Source: Tepidiforma thermophila
GTDB lineage: Bacteria > Chloroflexota > Dehalococcoidia > Tepidiformales > Tepidiformaceae
Direction of reading: 5' to 3'
DNA: 64,000 nucleotides
NCBI RefSeq assembly: GCF_002563855.1
Contig: NZ_PDJQ01000001.1
Coordinates: 310,001 to 374,000 of the forward strand
Below are positions 24,510 through 32,898 of the stretch, in pieces; within the stretch, counting starts at the first letter, position 1; the number at the start of each line of letters is the position of its first letter. The position numbers were made by a program, and so were the translations under genes. Under the pieces are notes generated by a model. The model was not told where the DNA came from, did not search any database, and worked only from the letters and a program-made list of their open reading frames with translations.

Positions 24510-25685
24510 TCAGACCCGTTCGATAAGAATTGCGTCGCCCTGGCCGGTGCCGGAGCAGATGGCGGCGGCGGCGTAGCGGGCGCCGGACTCCTGGAGCTGG
24601 TAGGCGGCGGTGAGGACGAGGCGGGCGCCGCTGGCGCCGATCGGGTGGCCCATGGCGACGGAGCCGCCCCAGCGGTTGACGCGCTCGGGGTCCCAGCCGA
24701 GCTCCTGCCCGCAAATCAGGGGAACGCAGGCGAAGGCTTCGTTGACTTCGATGATGTCGAAGTCGTCGATGGCGAGGCGGGTCTTTTCGGCGAGACGGCG
24801 GAGCGCGAGGGCGGAGGCGATGGGGTACTCCGCGGGACGGGTGGCGGATTCGGCCCAGCCGACAACCCGGGCGAGCGGGGTGAGCCCGTGCCGGCGGCCA
24901 GCCTCCTCGGACCCAAGCAGGAGGACGGCGGCGCCGTCGTTCGTGCCGGGCGCGTTGCCGGCGGTGATGGCGCGCGTGCCGTAGACGGTCGGGATGCGGG
25001 CGAGGCGCTCGACGGTGGAGTTCGGGCGGGGGCTTTCGTCGCGGGCGAGGGCGACGTGGTTGGGATCGCGGCGGTTGGGGACGGGGGTGATTTCGCGGTC
25101 AAAGTGACCGGCTTCGAAGGCGGCGCCCCACCGGCGCTGGCTGCGGACCGACCATGCGTCCATCTCTTCGCGGGAGATTTCGCGGCGGGCGGCCATGTCG
25201 TCGGCCTGGTTGGCCATGTGGACATCGTCGAAGGCGCACCAGAGACCGTCGTAGACCATGCCGTCGACAAGGGTGCGGTTGCCCATGCGTGCGCCCCAGC
25301 GGGTATCGCGGTCGTAGTAGGGGACGTTGGACATGGACTCCATGCCGCCGGCGACGACGAGGTCGGCCTCGCCGAGCTGGACGAGTGAGGCAGCGAGGGT
25401 GACGGCGCGCATGCCGCTGCCGCAGACCTTGTTGACGAGGGTGCTGGGCGTGGAGACGGGGAGGCCGGCGTGGATGAGGGCCTGGCGGGAGGGGAGCTGG
25501 CCGGCGCCGGCCTGGAGGACCTGGCCGAGGATGACGTTGTCGATGGCGGCCGGGTCGAGGCGGTTGCGCTGGACGAGCGTGCGGATGAGGAGGGCAGCGA
25601 GTTCGCTTGCGGAGTACTCTTTGAGGGCGCCGCCGAACTTGCCCCACGGGGTGCGGGTCGCATCGTAGATGAAGGCGGCAGGCAT
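24510..25685 (-). CDS. thiolase (acetyl-CoA acetyltransferase family)
   Basis: 391 residues, normal length. The acyl-accepting Cys is in NKVCGSGMRAV, the catalytic His in GGSVAMGHPIGASGARL, and the second Cys in AAICSGTGQGDA, with NEAFA before it. It joins or cleaves acyl-CoA and acetyl-CoA. The start is ATG 25685, with TACGCT nine bases upstream, perhaps leaderless. It lies between tetR (convergent) and the Fur-family gene (same strand, 49 bases upstream). Whether it works in beta-oxidation or synthesis is open. Confidence 0.94.
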   Translation of the reverse strand: MPAAFIYDATRTPWGKFGGALKEYSASELAALLIRTLVQRNRLDPAAIDNVILGQVLQAGAGQLPSRQALIHAGLPVSTPSTLVNKVCGSGMRAVTLAASLVQLGEADLVVAGGMESMSNVPYYDRDTRWGARMGNRTLVDGMVYDGLWCAFDDVHMANQADDMAARREISREEMDAWSVRSQRRWGAAFEAGHFDREITPVPNRRDPNHVALARDESPRPNSTVERLARIPTVYGTRAITAGNAPGTNDGAAVLLLGSEEAGRRHGLTPLARVVGWAESATRPAEYPIASALALRRLAEKTRLAIDDFDIIEVNEAFACVPLICGQELGWDPERVNRWGGSVAMGHPIGASGARLVLTAAYQLQESGARYAAAAICSGTGQGDAILIERV

Positions 25686-25734
25686 GGCGGGTCCAGCGTA
25701 GCCCGCGGCGCGGCGAAGGTACAGGAGCGGGAGG

Positions 25735-26178
25735 TCAGGCGGGCGCAGCTGCGCAGGCGCTGCAGAGGCCGTTGACGCTGAGCGAGACGGAGCGCGCCTG
25801 GAAGCCGCCGGTGCTGGCGGCGCGGGCGATCAGGGCTTCGAGGTCGGGGTCGCCGACGAGGACATCGGCGATGCTGCCGCAGGCGGTGCAGACGAGGTTG
25901 ACATGGGGACGGGCGACGGGCCCGTAGCGGGAGCCGTCGGGGGTTTCGAGCTTTTCGATGAGGCCGGCGTTGCCGAGGGCGGCGAGGTTGTTGTAGACGG
26001 TGGCGCGGCTCAGGGTGGGGAGCTCGCGGGAGAGCTCGCGGTAGAGGTCTTCGGCGGAGAGGTGGCGGTCGTGCGAATCGAGGACGGCCGCGAGGAGCGC
26101 GACCCGCTGGGTGGTGGCGGCGAGGCCACGGCTGGCGAGGAGCTCGAGCAGTTCGCTGGTCGGGCGGGTGGACTTCAT
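25735..26178 (-). CDS. Fur/PerR-family metalloregulator
   Basis: 147 residues. The winged helix (TTQRVALLAAVL, LSRATVYNNLAALGNAGLIEK) is followed by the dimer domain with two zinc CXXC pairs, CTACGS and CSACAA, and RPHVNLV carrying a regulatory-site His. Such proteins sense iron, zinc, manganese or peroxide. The HDRHLSAEDLY segment is typical of PerR/Fur. The exact metal cannot be stated. No clear Fur box was recognised in the 216-base gap upstream. Confidence 0.9.
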   Translation of the reverse strand: MKSTRPTSELLELLASRGLAATTQRVALLAAVLDSHDRHLSAEDLYRELSRELPTLSRATVYNNLAALGNAGLIEKLETPDGSRYGPVARPHVNLVCTACGSIADVLVGDPDLEALIARAASTGGFQARSVSLSVNGLCSACAAAPA

Positions 26179-26394
26179 CCGTCTTCCAGTTTCGCGCCGG
26201 GGGAGAGTCGATTCAACCTGCGGGGGCGGCGCGGACAGGAGCGGTTCCGGGTTTCGGCTGATTTTTCGGCTGGACCGGGTCTACCGGGGGCTGCGGCGGC
26301 ATGGTTCGAAGGGGTACGCGGCGCCTATACTTTGCCGTGGCCGCCGGTTCGGCTCCGGAGGAGCGGTGCGGGCAGGCCAGGGAGGTACTCCGCC

Positions 26395-26505
26395 ATGAAG
26401 AAAGTGCTCGGAATCCTTGCGCTGCTCGGGGCGCTCGCCGGTGCGGTGATGTTCTGGCGCCGCCGGCAGAGCGACGACGAATTCCTCGATGAGGAGCTCG
26501 ACTAG
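26395..26505 (+). CDS. 36-residue single-span membrane peptide
   Basis: MKKVLGILALLGALAGAVMF is a membrane segment, followed by WRRRQSDDEFLDEELD, a positive then acidic tail similar in style to actinobacterial DLW-39 peptides. GGGAGG lies 10 bases upstream, and a TATACT -10 box about 70 bases upstream. The TAG stop is in the same frame as the following ketosynthase-like gene, which starts at once. Function unknown. Confidence 0.65.
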   Translation: MKKVLGILALLGALAGAVMFWRRRQSDDEFLDEELD

Positions 26506-27657
26506 CTGACCGACGGGGCCAGCCTCGAAGGAATTCGCCCGGTCATCACCGGGTTTGGCGTCACTGCAGCTGCGGCGGCGGGCGGCGATGCGTGGGAGCG
26601 GCTGCTGCGGGCGGAGCCTGCGGCAGGGCAGTATGCGCCCGGGGGCGAGGGTGCGCCCCTCGCCGGCATCGGGATGCCGGAGGAGTTCCGACCGCACCCC
26701 GGCATCCCGCGGAACGTGGTGCATTTTCTCGACCAGGGGTCGCTCCTGGCGCTGGATGCGGCGCTGCGCGCGCTCGACGCGGCCGGGCTTGGGAGCGGCG
26801 CCGGGGACGCGCGGCGGTTCGCGGTCGCGGACGGGCTTCCGTACCGGGCGCCGGGCCAGGGCGCGATGTTCGTGCCGTACGGGCACCTGGTGGCGCGCAC
26901 GCTGGGCGTCCGCGGGCCCGTGGTGACGGTGGCGGGCGCGGAGGCGAGCGGGATGGCGGCGATCGTCCAGGCGGCGCGGATCATCGCGCGGGGCGACGCC
27001 GACGTGGTCATCGCTGGGGCGGCCCAGGCGCTCCAGCGGCCGCTGCTGGAGCATCTCCAGGGGCTGAGCGGGGATCGCGCCCTGCCGTTCGACCGCGGCC
27101 ACGCGGGGATGGTGGCAGCGGAGGGCGCTGCCTACCTGGTGATCGAGGCGGAGGAGCACGCGCGACGGCGGGGCGCTGCGGTGCTGGCGCGGGTGGCTGC
27201 CGCGGCCGAGACGTTCGACCCGCTGGCAGAGCCGACGGCGGTGCCCGACGCCAACGAAGCGGGACGGCTGATGCAGGCGATTCTCGGGGCGGCGGGCTAC
27301 CTGCAGAACCAGGTCGACCTGCTGGTTTCGTGCGCGGATGGCCGGCCGGCGGTCGATGTGGCGGATGGTTTCGGGGCGCTGCGGACGTTCGGGCGGCATG
27401 CGTACTATGCGGATGTGACGGCGACGGCTGGCTCGCTGGGCCAGCTGCTGGCGGCGAGCGGGCCGGCTGCGGTGGCGATGGCGGCCGAGGCGATGCGGCG
27501 GGGGCAGGTCTGGCCGATTGCCGGGCTGGAGACGCCGGTCGAGGGGCTGGAGCTGGCGTTCGTGCGCGAGGCGAAGGCAGTGAAGCTGGACTGCGTGCTG
27601 GTCACGTCGCTCGGCACCGGCGGCGTGGGCGCGGGCGTGCTGCTGACGGCGCCCTGA
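26506..27657 (+). CDS. beta-ketoacyl-synthase homologue without catalytic residues
   Basis: About 383 residues with thiolase/ketosynthase fold: the N-terminal RPVITGFGVT strand, ADVVIAGAAQAL and C-terminal SLGTGGVGAGVL. The nucleophile motif that normally reads TACASG is GAEASG here, with Glu in place of Cys, and the HGTGT and GHxxGAAG His motifs are absent (VSCADG, ATAGSLGQ). It therefore cannot condense acyl chains; a chain-length-factor-like or scaffold role is possible. No ATG or GTG precedes residue 57; CTG 26506, right behind the TAG of the small peptide and ten bases after GAGGAG, is the most likely start. Confidence 0.65.
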   Translation: MTDGASLEGIRPVITGFGVTAAAAAGGDAWERLLRAEPAAGQYAPGGEGAPLAGIGMPEEFRPHPGIPRNVVHFLDQGSLLALDAALRALDAAGLGSGAGDARRFAVADGLPYRAPGQGAMFVPYGHLVARTLGVRGPVVTVAGAEASGMAAIVQAARIIARGDADVVIAGAAQALQRPLLEHLQGLSGDRALPFDRGHAGMVAAEGAAYLVIEAEEHARRRGAAVLARVAAAAETFDPLAEPTAVPDANEAGRLMQAILGAAGYLQNQVDLLVSCADGRPAVDVADGFGALRTFGRHAYYADVTATAGSLGQLLAASGPAAVAMAAEAMRRGQVWPIAGLETPVEGLELAFVREAKAVKLDCVLVTSLGTGGVGAGVLLTAP

Positions 27658-27706
27658 AACCGATCAGCAGGCTGATCCGAACGTTTCGGGTAATGGCGAA
27701 GCGGGA

Positions 27707-27712
27707 TACGAT
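27707..27712 (+). promoter_or_regulatory. -10 box TACGAT, leaderless start for the MBL-like gene
   Basis: TACGAT ends six bases before GTG 27719. No Shine-Dalgarno sequence is present between box and start. Confidence 0.45.
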
Positions 27713-27718
27713 GGGCGC

Positions 27719-28342
27719 GTGGCGCTCGAGATTGTGTTCCTCGGCCGGACGTGCTTTCGCCTGAAGGGGCGGGACGGCACGGTGCTGATGGATCCGCTGC
27801 CGCCGGATTCGGGCTTCGCGCTGGGCAAGCAGGAGGCGGGCATTGTGACGCTCAGCTGCGCCGACGACCCGCGCTACGGAGATCCCTCGGTGGTGAGCGG
27901 CGAGCCGAAGGTGCTGGACGCGCCGGGCGAGTACGAGATCGGCGGGGTGCTGGTGACGGGCACGGCGATGCGGCGCGCGGACGGGCGCCGGACCGTGAGC
28001 TTCGTGGTGGAGATTGACGGCATCCGGGTCGGGCACCTCGGACTGCCGACCGGGACGAACCTCGCCGAGCTGAAGGATGTTGATATCCTGCTGCTCCCGG
28101 TGGGGGGCGATGGGTCGCTCTCGGCGGTGGCGGCGGCCGACGTGATGACGCGGATCGAGCCGAAGATCGCCATCCCGATGCACTACAAGGTAGGGCCGGA
28201 AACGCTGGAGCTGGAGCCGCTGGAGAAGTTTCTGAAGGAGACGGGGACGAAGCCGGACGCCCAGCCGAAGCTCCAGCTGACGCGCAGCCAGCTGCCTGCC
28301 GACCTGACGGTGGTGGTGCTGGAGCCGCGGCTGACAGGCTGA
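27719..28342 (+). CDS. metallo-beta-lactamase-fold protein lacking the HxHxDH metal motif
   Basis: 207 residues. The COG2220-type layout is visible (EIVFLGRTCFRLKG, VLDAPGEYEIGGVLVTG, GLPTGTNLAELKDVDILLLP, IPMHYK), but the place where HxHxDH should stand reads LSCADDPRYGD. Two or three zinc ligands are therefore missing, so hydrolysis is doubtful. GTG 27719 is the start, six bases after a -10 box. The strand signals agree with co-orientation to the ketosynthase-like gene, which also has lost its active site. Confidence 0.8.
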   Translation: MALEIVFLGRTCFRLKGRDGTVLMDPLPPDSGFALGKQEAGIVTLSCADDPRYGDPSVVSGEPKVLDAPGEYEIGGVLVTGTAMRRADGRRTVSFVVEIDGIRVGHLGLPTGTNLAELKDVDILLLPVGGDGSLSAVAAADVMTRIEPKIAIPMHYKVGPETLELEPLEKFLKETGTKPDAQPKLQLTRSQLPADLTVVVLEPRLTG

Positions 28343-28360
28343 GGGGCGGGGCCCGGCGGG

Positions 28361-28972
28361 TTAGACGGGCTGCTGGATGACGCGGAGAGGGAAGCTGGCG
28401 ACGGTCTCGTAGCTGGCGCCGGCCTCGGAGAGGCGGCTGCGCATGAGGGAGACCTGGGCGGTGCGCCAGCTGACCTGCGGGATTTCCGTTTTGCCGACGG
28501 CGACTTCGATTTCGGCGCGCTGGCGGGTGGAGACTTCGTCGCGGACGCGGCCGAGGGTGAGGTGCGGCCGGAACGGTCTCCGCTCGGGTTCGAAGCCGAC
28601 GACGCCGAGCGCGGCATTGACCGAGCGGACGAGCGCTTCGAGGCGGAGGACATCGCCGGCGACGCCGATCCACATGAGGCGGAGCCCCTCCCGGCCGCCG
28701 AAGGTGCCGATGGTCGAGAACTCGAGTTCGAAGGGGGAGTGGCCGACGACGGCCTCCTGGATGGCGAGCTTGACGTGGGGCAGCTTCCGGGTCGGGACCT
28801 CGCCGAGGAATTTGAGGGTGATGTGGACGCCCTCGGGGCGGACCCAGCGGACGGCGTTGCCGGAGCGGGCGCGGAGGTCTTCGATGACGGAGCGGATAGC
28901 GTCTTTGACATCGTCCGGGACTTCGCAGGCAACGAAGAGGCGGACGGACTCCTGGTGCGATGCATCGCTCAT
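28361..28972 (-). CDS. thpR: RNA 2',3'-cyclic phosphodiesterase
   Basis: 203 residues of the 2H phosphoesterase superfamily. The two catalytic motifs are HITLKF (HxTxK-type variant) and HLTLGR, about 85 residues apart. The usual N-terminal RLFVACEVPDDVKDAI is present. The enzyme opens 2',3'-cyclic phosphates of RNA. Its ATG at 28972 overlaps the stop of the upstream amidohydrolase gene (ATGA), so the two are translated together. The physiological substrate is unsettled for the whole family. Confidence 0.9.
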   Translation of the reverse strand: MSDASHQESVRLFVACEVPDDVKDAIRSVIEDLRARSGNAVRWVRPEGVHITLKFLGEVPTRKLPHVKLAIQEAVVGHSPFELEFSTIGTFGGREGLRLMWIGVAGDVLRLEALVRSVNAALGVVGFEPERRPFRPHLTLGRVRDEVSTRQRAEIEVAVGKTEIPQVSWRTAQVSLMRSRLSEAGASYETVASFPLRVIQQPV

Positions 28973-29820
28973 GGGTGCGGCAATCCAAAGAAAAGAGATG
29001 CGGCATTCCCGCCGCAGACCCCGGCAACGGCATCGGGCGGGAGTTCCGCGATGATGCGTTCGAGCTGGCGCCGCGGGGCGAGCAACGGGAAATCGGAGCC
29101 GAAGAGCACGCGCCCCGGGCCGGCGAGGGCAACGACGCGCGCGACAGTACCTTCATCATACAACAATGATGCGGCGGCGGTATCGAAATAGATATTTCCG
29201 ATAGCCTGCCGAACCTCGGGCATCTGCAGGTAGAAGGGGAGGCCGCCGCCCAGGTGGGCAGCGACCATGCGGGCACCGGGGACGCGGGCGGCAAGTTCGC
29301 ACAGTTCGGCGGGGGAGATGCCGCCGCGTTTGCCCGGGTAGGCGTGGCCGACCGGTTCGGAGACGTGCCAAAGGAGGACGGCGCCGGTCTCGGCGGCGAG
29401 GTGCGCAAGGCGGAGGGCGTCGGGGCCGAGGGGGTCCCAGCCCTGGTTGTGGGGGCGGAGTTCGCCGAAGCCGCGCGCGCCGCGTTCGAGCCAGCGGGCG
29501 GCGTCGGCCTCCCAGCCGGGGAGGGCGAGGTTGAGACAGGGGAGGGGGGCGAGGACGCCGGGCGCCTCTGCGGCGGCGGCGAGCAGATACTCGGCCTGCT
29601 CGGCGAGGCAGCGGGCATCGCGGAAGGCGAACCCGGCGATGACGGCGCGGTCGATGCCGGCGCGGGCCATGGCGGCGCGGAGGGCCGGGGCATCGGCGAG
29701 CTTGGCGCGGGGGTCGCGGTACATCTCGGCGAAAGTGGGGTCGGCATCGGCCAGGGCCTCGCGGCGGGCGGCCTGTGCCGGGGGGAAAAGGTGGGTATGG
29801 GCATCGATGCGGGGCGCCAC
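28969..29820 (-). CDS. amidohydrolase (TIM-barrel, PF04909-type)
   Basis: 283 residues. The metal-binding HxH is in IDAHTHLF (residues 8 and 10); further ligands are in LLWHVSEP, MVAAHLGGG and LFGSDFPLL. This matches the decarboxylase/lactonase-like amidohydrolase-2 family. GTG 29820 was chosen because a TACCAT -10 box ends six bases before it and the HxH strand begins immediately. It overlaps thpR by four bases. The substrate is unknown. Confidence 0.85.
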   Translation of the reverse strand: MAPRIDAHTHLFPPAQAARREALADADPTFAEMYRDPRAKLADAPALRAAMARAGIDRAVIAGFAFRDARCLAEQAEYLLAAAAEAPGVLAPLPCLNLALPGWEADAARWLERGARGFGELRPHNQGWDPLGPDALRLAHLAAETGAVLLWHVSEPVGHAYPGKRGGISPAELCELAARVPGARMVAAHLGGGLPFYLQMPEVRQAIGNIYFDTAAASLLYDEGTVARVVALAGPGRVLFGSDFPLLAPRRQLERIIAELPPDAVAGVCGGNAASLFFGLPHP

Positions 29821-29826
29821 GGCGGC

Positions 29827-29832
29827 ATGGTA
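29827..29832 (-). promoter_or_regulatory. -10 box TACCAT, leaderless start for the amidohydrolase
   Basis: Read on the minus strand, TACCAT ends six bases before GTG 29820. No ribosome site lies between. Confidence 0.45.
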
Positions 29833-29896
29833 GCAGGGCCGAGGTGGCAGGGGCCCCGGGTTCGGTGCGAAGTATTCGACGTTTTCGAACGAACGA

Positions 29897-29925
29897 TTGA
29901 CAGCGGGCGGACGGGGCCGCAGGAT
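29897..29925 (+). promoter_or_regulatory. candidate promoter of the first solute-binding protein gene
   Basis: TTGACA at 29897-29902 is a perfect -35 box, and CAGGAT stands 17 bases later as a weak -10. It lies in the divergent gap between the amidohydrolase and the solute-binding protein gene. Confidence 0.4.
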
Positions 29926-30008
29926 TCCCGCATCATTCGGCGCATGGCCTATAGCACGCATCAACGACGTGAATGGCTAAACATGCGCGTCTGCAAGGGG
30001 GTTCAGCA

Positions 30009-31793
30009 GTGTCGGGGTACTGGGATCGGTTCTGGAGGGAGCGCCGCTCGCGGCGGCGGTTCCTCGGCGCAGCAGGCGGAGTCGCGGCCGGCGCGGCCGG
30101 GCTGGCGCTGGTCGGCTGCGGCGATGATGACGACGATGAGGGCGCGACGCCCACGACGGCCGGGGGAGCAACGGCGACGGCTGCACCGCAGGCCACGCCC
30201 ACGCCGAGCGACCCGTATGCGAGCGCGAAGCGCGGCGGCATCCAGAACCTGCAGGCCACGGGCGACCCGCCCTCGATCGACCCGTACGGGAACGCGTCGT
30301 TCCTGACGAAGGGCGTGGCGGCCTATGTGTACAGCCGGCTGTTCAAGTACAACGCCGGCCTGGGGGTAAAGCAGGCCGACCTGCGGCCGGTGGGCGACGC
30401 AGCCGTGAGCGCGGAGGCGAGCCCGGACGGGCTGACCTGGACGATCAAGCTGCGGCCGGACATGAAGTTCCACAACGTGGCGCCGGTGAACGGCCGGGCG
30501 ATCGGGACGGACGACATCAAGTACTCGTGGGGGCGGATGACGGCGGAGACTTCGACGAACCGGTCGCAGGTGGCGTTCGTCGACCGCCTGGAGTACCCGG
30601 ACGCCTCGACGGTGGTGTTCAAGCTAAAGGAGCCCAACGCGGCCTTCCTCGACGTGCTCGCCGACGCCAACCTCTTCTGGATCGTGCCGAAGGAGGCGGA
30701 CGGCGGGTTCGACCCCTCCAAGACGATGATCGGCTCGGGGCCGTGGATCCTGGAGTCGTACACGCCGGCTGTCGGGTTCAAGTTCAAGAAGAACCCCGAG
30801 TGGTACATGAAGGGGTTCCCGCTGACGGAAGGGGTATCGCTGCAGATCATCCCCGAGTACGCGAACCGGCTGGCCCAGTTCCAGGCCGGCAACTCGGATG
30901 CTGCGGGGCTGAACGCGGAGGATCTGATCAACGTCAAGAATGCGCTGCCGAGGGCGCAGCTCTACGGCGAAGTCTCGCAGCTGCTCTCCATCATCTACAT
31001 GGACCCGAAGCCGGATTCGCCGTGGAACAAGGACCCGCGGGTGCGTCTCGCCATCTCCATGGCGACGGACCGGGCCGCCCTCCTCGACCTCGCCTACAAC
31101 GTCAAGAAGCTGAAGGAAGCCGGCCTCGCCGTCTCCGAGCGGTGGAACAACCTCATCCCCGCCGGCCTCGTCCGCTTCTGGCTCGACCCGCTCTCCCCCG
31201 AGCAGGGCGAGACCTCGAAGTACTTCAAGTACGACCCGGCCGAGGCGAAGAAGCTCCTGGCCGCCGCCGGCTACCCGGACGGCTTCAGCACCGTCTACCA
31301 GTACACCGCCAACCGCTACGGCTCCGCCTTCAATACGGTGGCCGAGGCGAACATCCAGTACCTGAACGCCATCGGCATCAAGACGACGACCGACGTCCAG
31401 GATTACTCCTCGAAGTACATCACCCAGACGTTCACAGGGAACTTCACGGGCATCGCCTTCGGGTACGAAACCCCGTTCCCGGAGGCTGGCAGCTACCCGG
31501 TCCGCCTCTTCACCGACAACCCGCTGAACCACAGCCGGATCAAAGACCCGGAGCTCGAAGACCTCGCCCGCAAGCAGCAGCGGGAGCTCGACCCGGCCAA
31601 GCGCAAGGAGCTCTTCTTCGAGATCCAGCGCAAGAACGCGGCCAAGATGTGGTACATCCCCCAGAACCAGGGCGCCGGCACCGCCTGGACTGGCTACCGC
31701 GAATGGGTGAAGAACGTGGAGATTCAAACGGTGCCGGGTTCGTACGGCGGCGCCACCGAGGTGCTGCCCTTCCGTTGGCTCGATAAGGCCTGA
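30009..31793 (+). CDS. ABC transporter solute-binding lipoprotein (peptide/nickel type), orphan
   Basis: 594 residues. A Tat-lipoprotein signal (RRSRRRFLGAAGG) ends at LVGC with Cys37, followed by GDDDDDEG. The mature part is an SBP_bac_5 domain (GGIQNLQATGDPPSIDPYG, TIKLRPDMKFHNVAPVNG). GTG 30009 has AAGGGGG upstream and matches the start of its paralogue at 54539. No permease or ATPase gene is adjacent. From about 30957 to 31707 it is nearly identical in DNA to that paralogue, and there the codons switch to C-ending (CTC, GCC), unlike the CTG/GCG-rich first half. Confidence 0.92.
   Translation: MSGYWDRFWRERRSRRRFLGAAGGVAAGAAGLALVGCGDDDDDEGATPTTAGGATATAAPQATPTPSDPYASAKRGGIQNLQATGDPPSIDPYGNASFLTKGVAAYVYSRLFKYNAGLGVKQADLRPVGDAAVSAEASPDGLTWTIKLRPDMKFHNVAPVNGRAIGTDDIKYSWGRMTAETSTNRSQVAFVDRLEYPDASTVVFKLKEPNAAFLDVLADANLFWIVPKEADGGFDPSKTMIGSGPWILESYTPAVGFKFKKNPEWYMKGFPLTEGVSLQIIPEYANRLAQFQAGNSDAAGLNAEDLINVKNALPRAQLYGEVSQLLSIIYMDPKPDSPWNKDPRVRLAISMATDRAALLDLAYNVKKLKEAGLAVSERWNNLIPAGLVRFWLDPLSPEQGETSKYFKYDPAEAKKLLAAAGYPDGFSTVYQYTANRYGSAFNTVAEANIQYLNAIGIKTTTDVQDYSSKYITQTFTGNFTGIAFGYETPFPEAGSYPVRLFTDNPLNHSRIKDPELEDLARKQQRELDPAKRKELFFEIQRKNAAKMWYIPQNQGAGTAWTGYREWVKNVEIQTVPGSYGGATEVLPFRWLDKA
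30957..31707 (+). repeat. 750-bp near-identical tract shared with 52848-53597 (inverted)
   Basis: This part of the solute-binding protein gene matches the minus strand of 52848-53597 with only scattered differences, while sequence before (VKNALPRA/VKNALPNV) and after (NVEIQTVPGS/NIDIQTVPGA) diverges quickly. The sharp borders inside two homologous genes point to gene conversion. The two copies are in opposite orientation about 21 kb apart. Confidence 0.85.
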
Positions 31794-31825
31794 CCTTCAG
31801 ACCTTATTGAGAACCCCCCTGCTGG

Positions 31826-31863
31826 GGCCCCCGCCCTGCTATCGAGGGAGCGAGGCGGGGGCC
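31826..31863. terminator. 10-bp hairpin after the solute-binding protein gene
   Basis: GGCCCCCGCC at 31826-31835 and GGCGGGGGCC at 31854-31863 are exact complements around an 18-base loop. The position, 33 bases after the stop, fits a terminator, though no T-run follows. The rest of the gap to 32080 shows no gene. Confidence 0.5.
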
Positions 31864-32080
31864 TCGCACTGTGGATACGGCGGAGAGGGGCAGGGCGGAC
31901 GCATCGCGGCCGCCGCGGGGCGAGATGGGGAAGCCCATGACGACCCGCCGGAGCGGTGGGTGGAGGAAGCGGCGAGGCACCCGGTGTTTGCGGTGGTGGA
32001 GGGGTGAGGGCCGTTCGGCCGCAGCGAACGGGGGAGCGCGGCATGCGCTCCCCCTCGGTGTGTTCGCGCCGGGATGGAGC

Positions 32081-32809
32081 TCAGGGCGCCTCGAAGTAGA
32101 GGTCGTTCTTCAGGAAGATGTTCGGGTCGGCGCGGAGCCACTTGATGCCGGCGCCCTCGGGAACCTGGAAGTAGATCCAGCCCTGTTTCTTGCCGCCCGG
32201 GGTGAGGTCGCTGTAGAACGGGTCGAGGTCGGGCAGGTCGACGACGGGCCCCATGACGTCCTGCTCGTGTTCATTGTCGTTCGTGTCGCGGAGCTTCCAG
32301 TCGAAGGAGCCGACCTCCTTCGTGCCGATGTTTTCGTGGATGACTTCGATGCCGATCCAGCGCATGCCGGCCTTCGGCCGGGAGAACTGGTTGGTCGAGA
32401 CGACCGGGTCCATGATCTGCACGATGGTGACGCGAGATTTTTGGCCCGGGTTGCCCTCGGGGGCAATTTCGCCGGAGGAGCCGGGCGCGAGGGGCACGCG
32501 GACATCGCCCCTGTTCGTGCCCGCGGCCGGTGTACCGGAGGAGGAAGCGGTGCCGCCGGTGTCGTTGCTGTCGGAGCCGCCGCCGGCCGCCGCCGCGATG
32601 ATGACGACCACGATGAGGATGCCGATGAGCGCGCCGCAGCCGATGCCGACCTTCTTGAAGAAGCCGCCGCCGGACTTTTCGGCGGGGAGTTGGACCTGGC
32701 CGGAGATGATCGCCTGGCGGCGGGCGGCGTACTCTTCGTCGGTGATGCGGCCGCGCGCCTTGAGCTGGTCGAGCTCCTGGAGCAGTTTTTCGGTGGGTGA
32801 CTTGGCCAT
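32081..32809 (-). CDS. SHOCT-domain membrane protein with C-terminal DUF4352-like domain
   Basis: 242 residues. An N-terminal SHOCT motif (LLQELDQLKARGRITDEEYA) is followed by a single membrane segment (GALIGILIVVVIIAAAAGG), a Gly/Ser/Thr linker, and an extracytoplasmic beta domain (RVTIVQIMDPVV, MRWIGIEVIHENIG, GWIYFQVPEGAG) like DUF4352/telomeric-repeat-like Ig folds. Function unknown; probably senses or binds at the cell surface. Confidence 0.8.
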   Translation of the reverse strand: MAKSPTEKLLQELDQLKARGRITDEEYAARRQAIISGQVQLPAEKSGGGFFKKVGIGCGALIGILIVVVIIAAAAGGGSDSNDTGGTASSSGTPAAGTNRGDVRVPLAPGSSGEIAPEGNPGQKSRVTIVQIMDPVVSTNQFSRPKAGMRWIGIEVIHENIGTKEVGSFDWKLRDTNDNEHEQDVMGPVVDLPDLDPFYSDLTPGGKKQGWIYFQVPEGAGIKWLRADPNIFLKNDLYFEAP

Positions 32810-32898
32810 TCGCGATACCCCGCTGTGAGATGGCGGGGATTGTCGGGCGGCCGCGCGTCACCTCCTGACGTGCTGTCGCGCCGATTTCGCGAACTCTC

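Noticed and set aside
31807-32007. 66-codon frame after the first binding-protein gene
   Set aside because: It overlaps the terminator-like hairpin and has no ribosome site or recognisable sequence.
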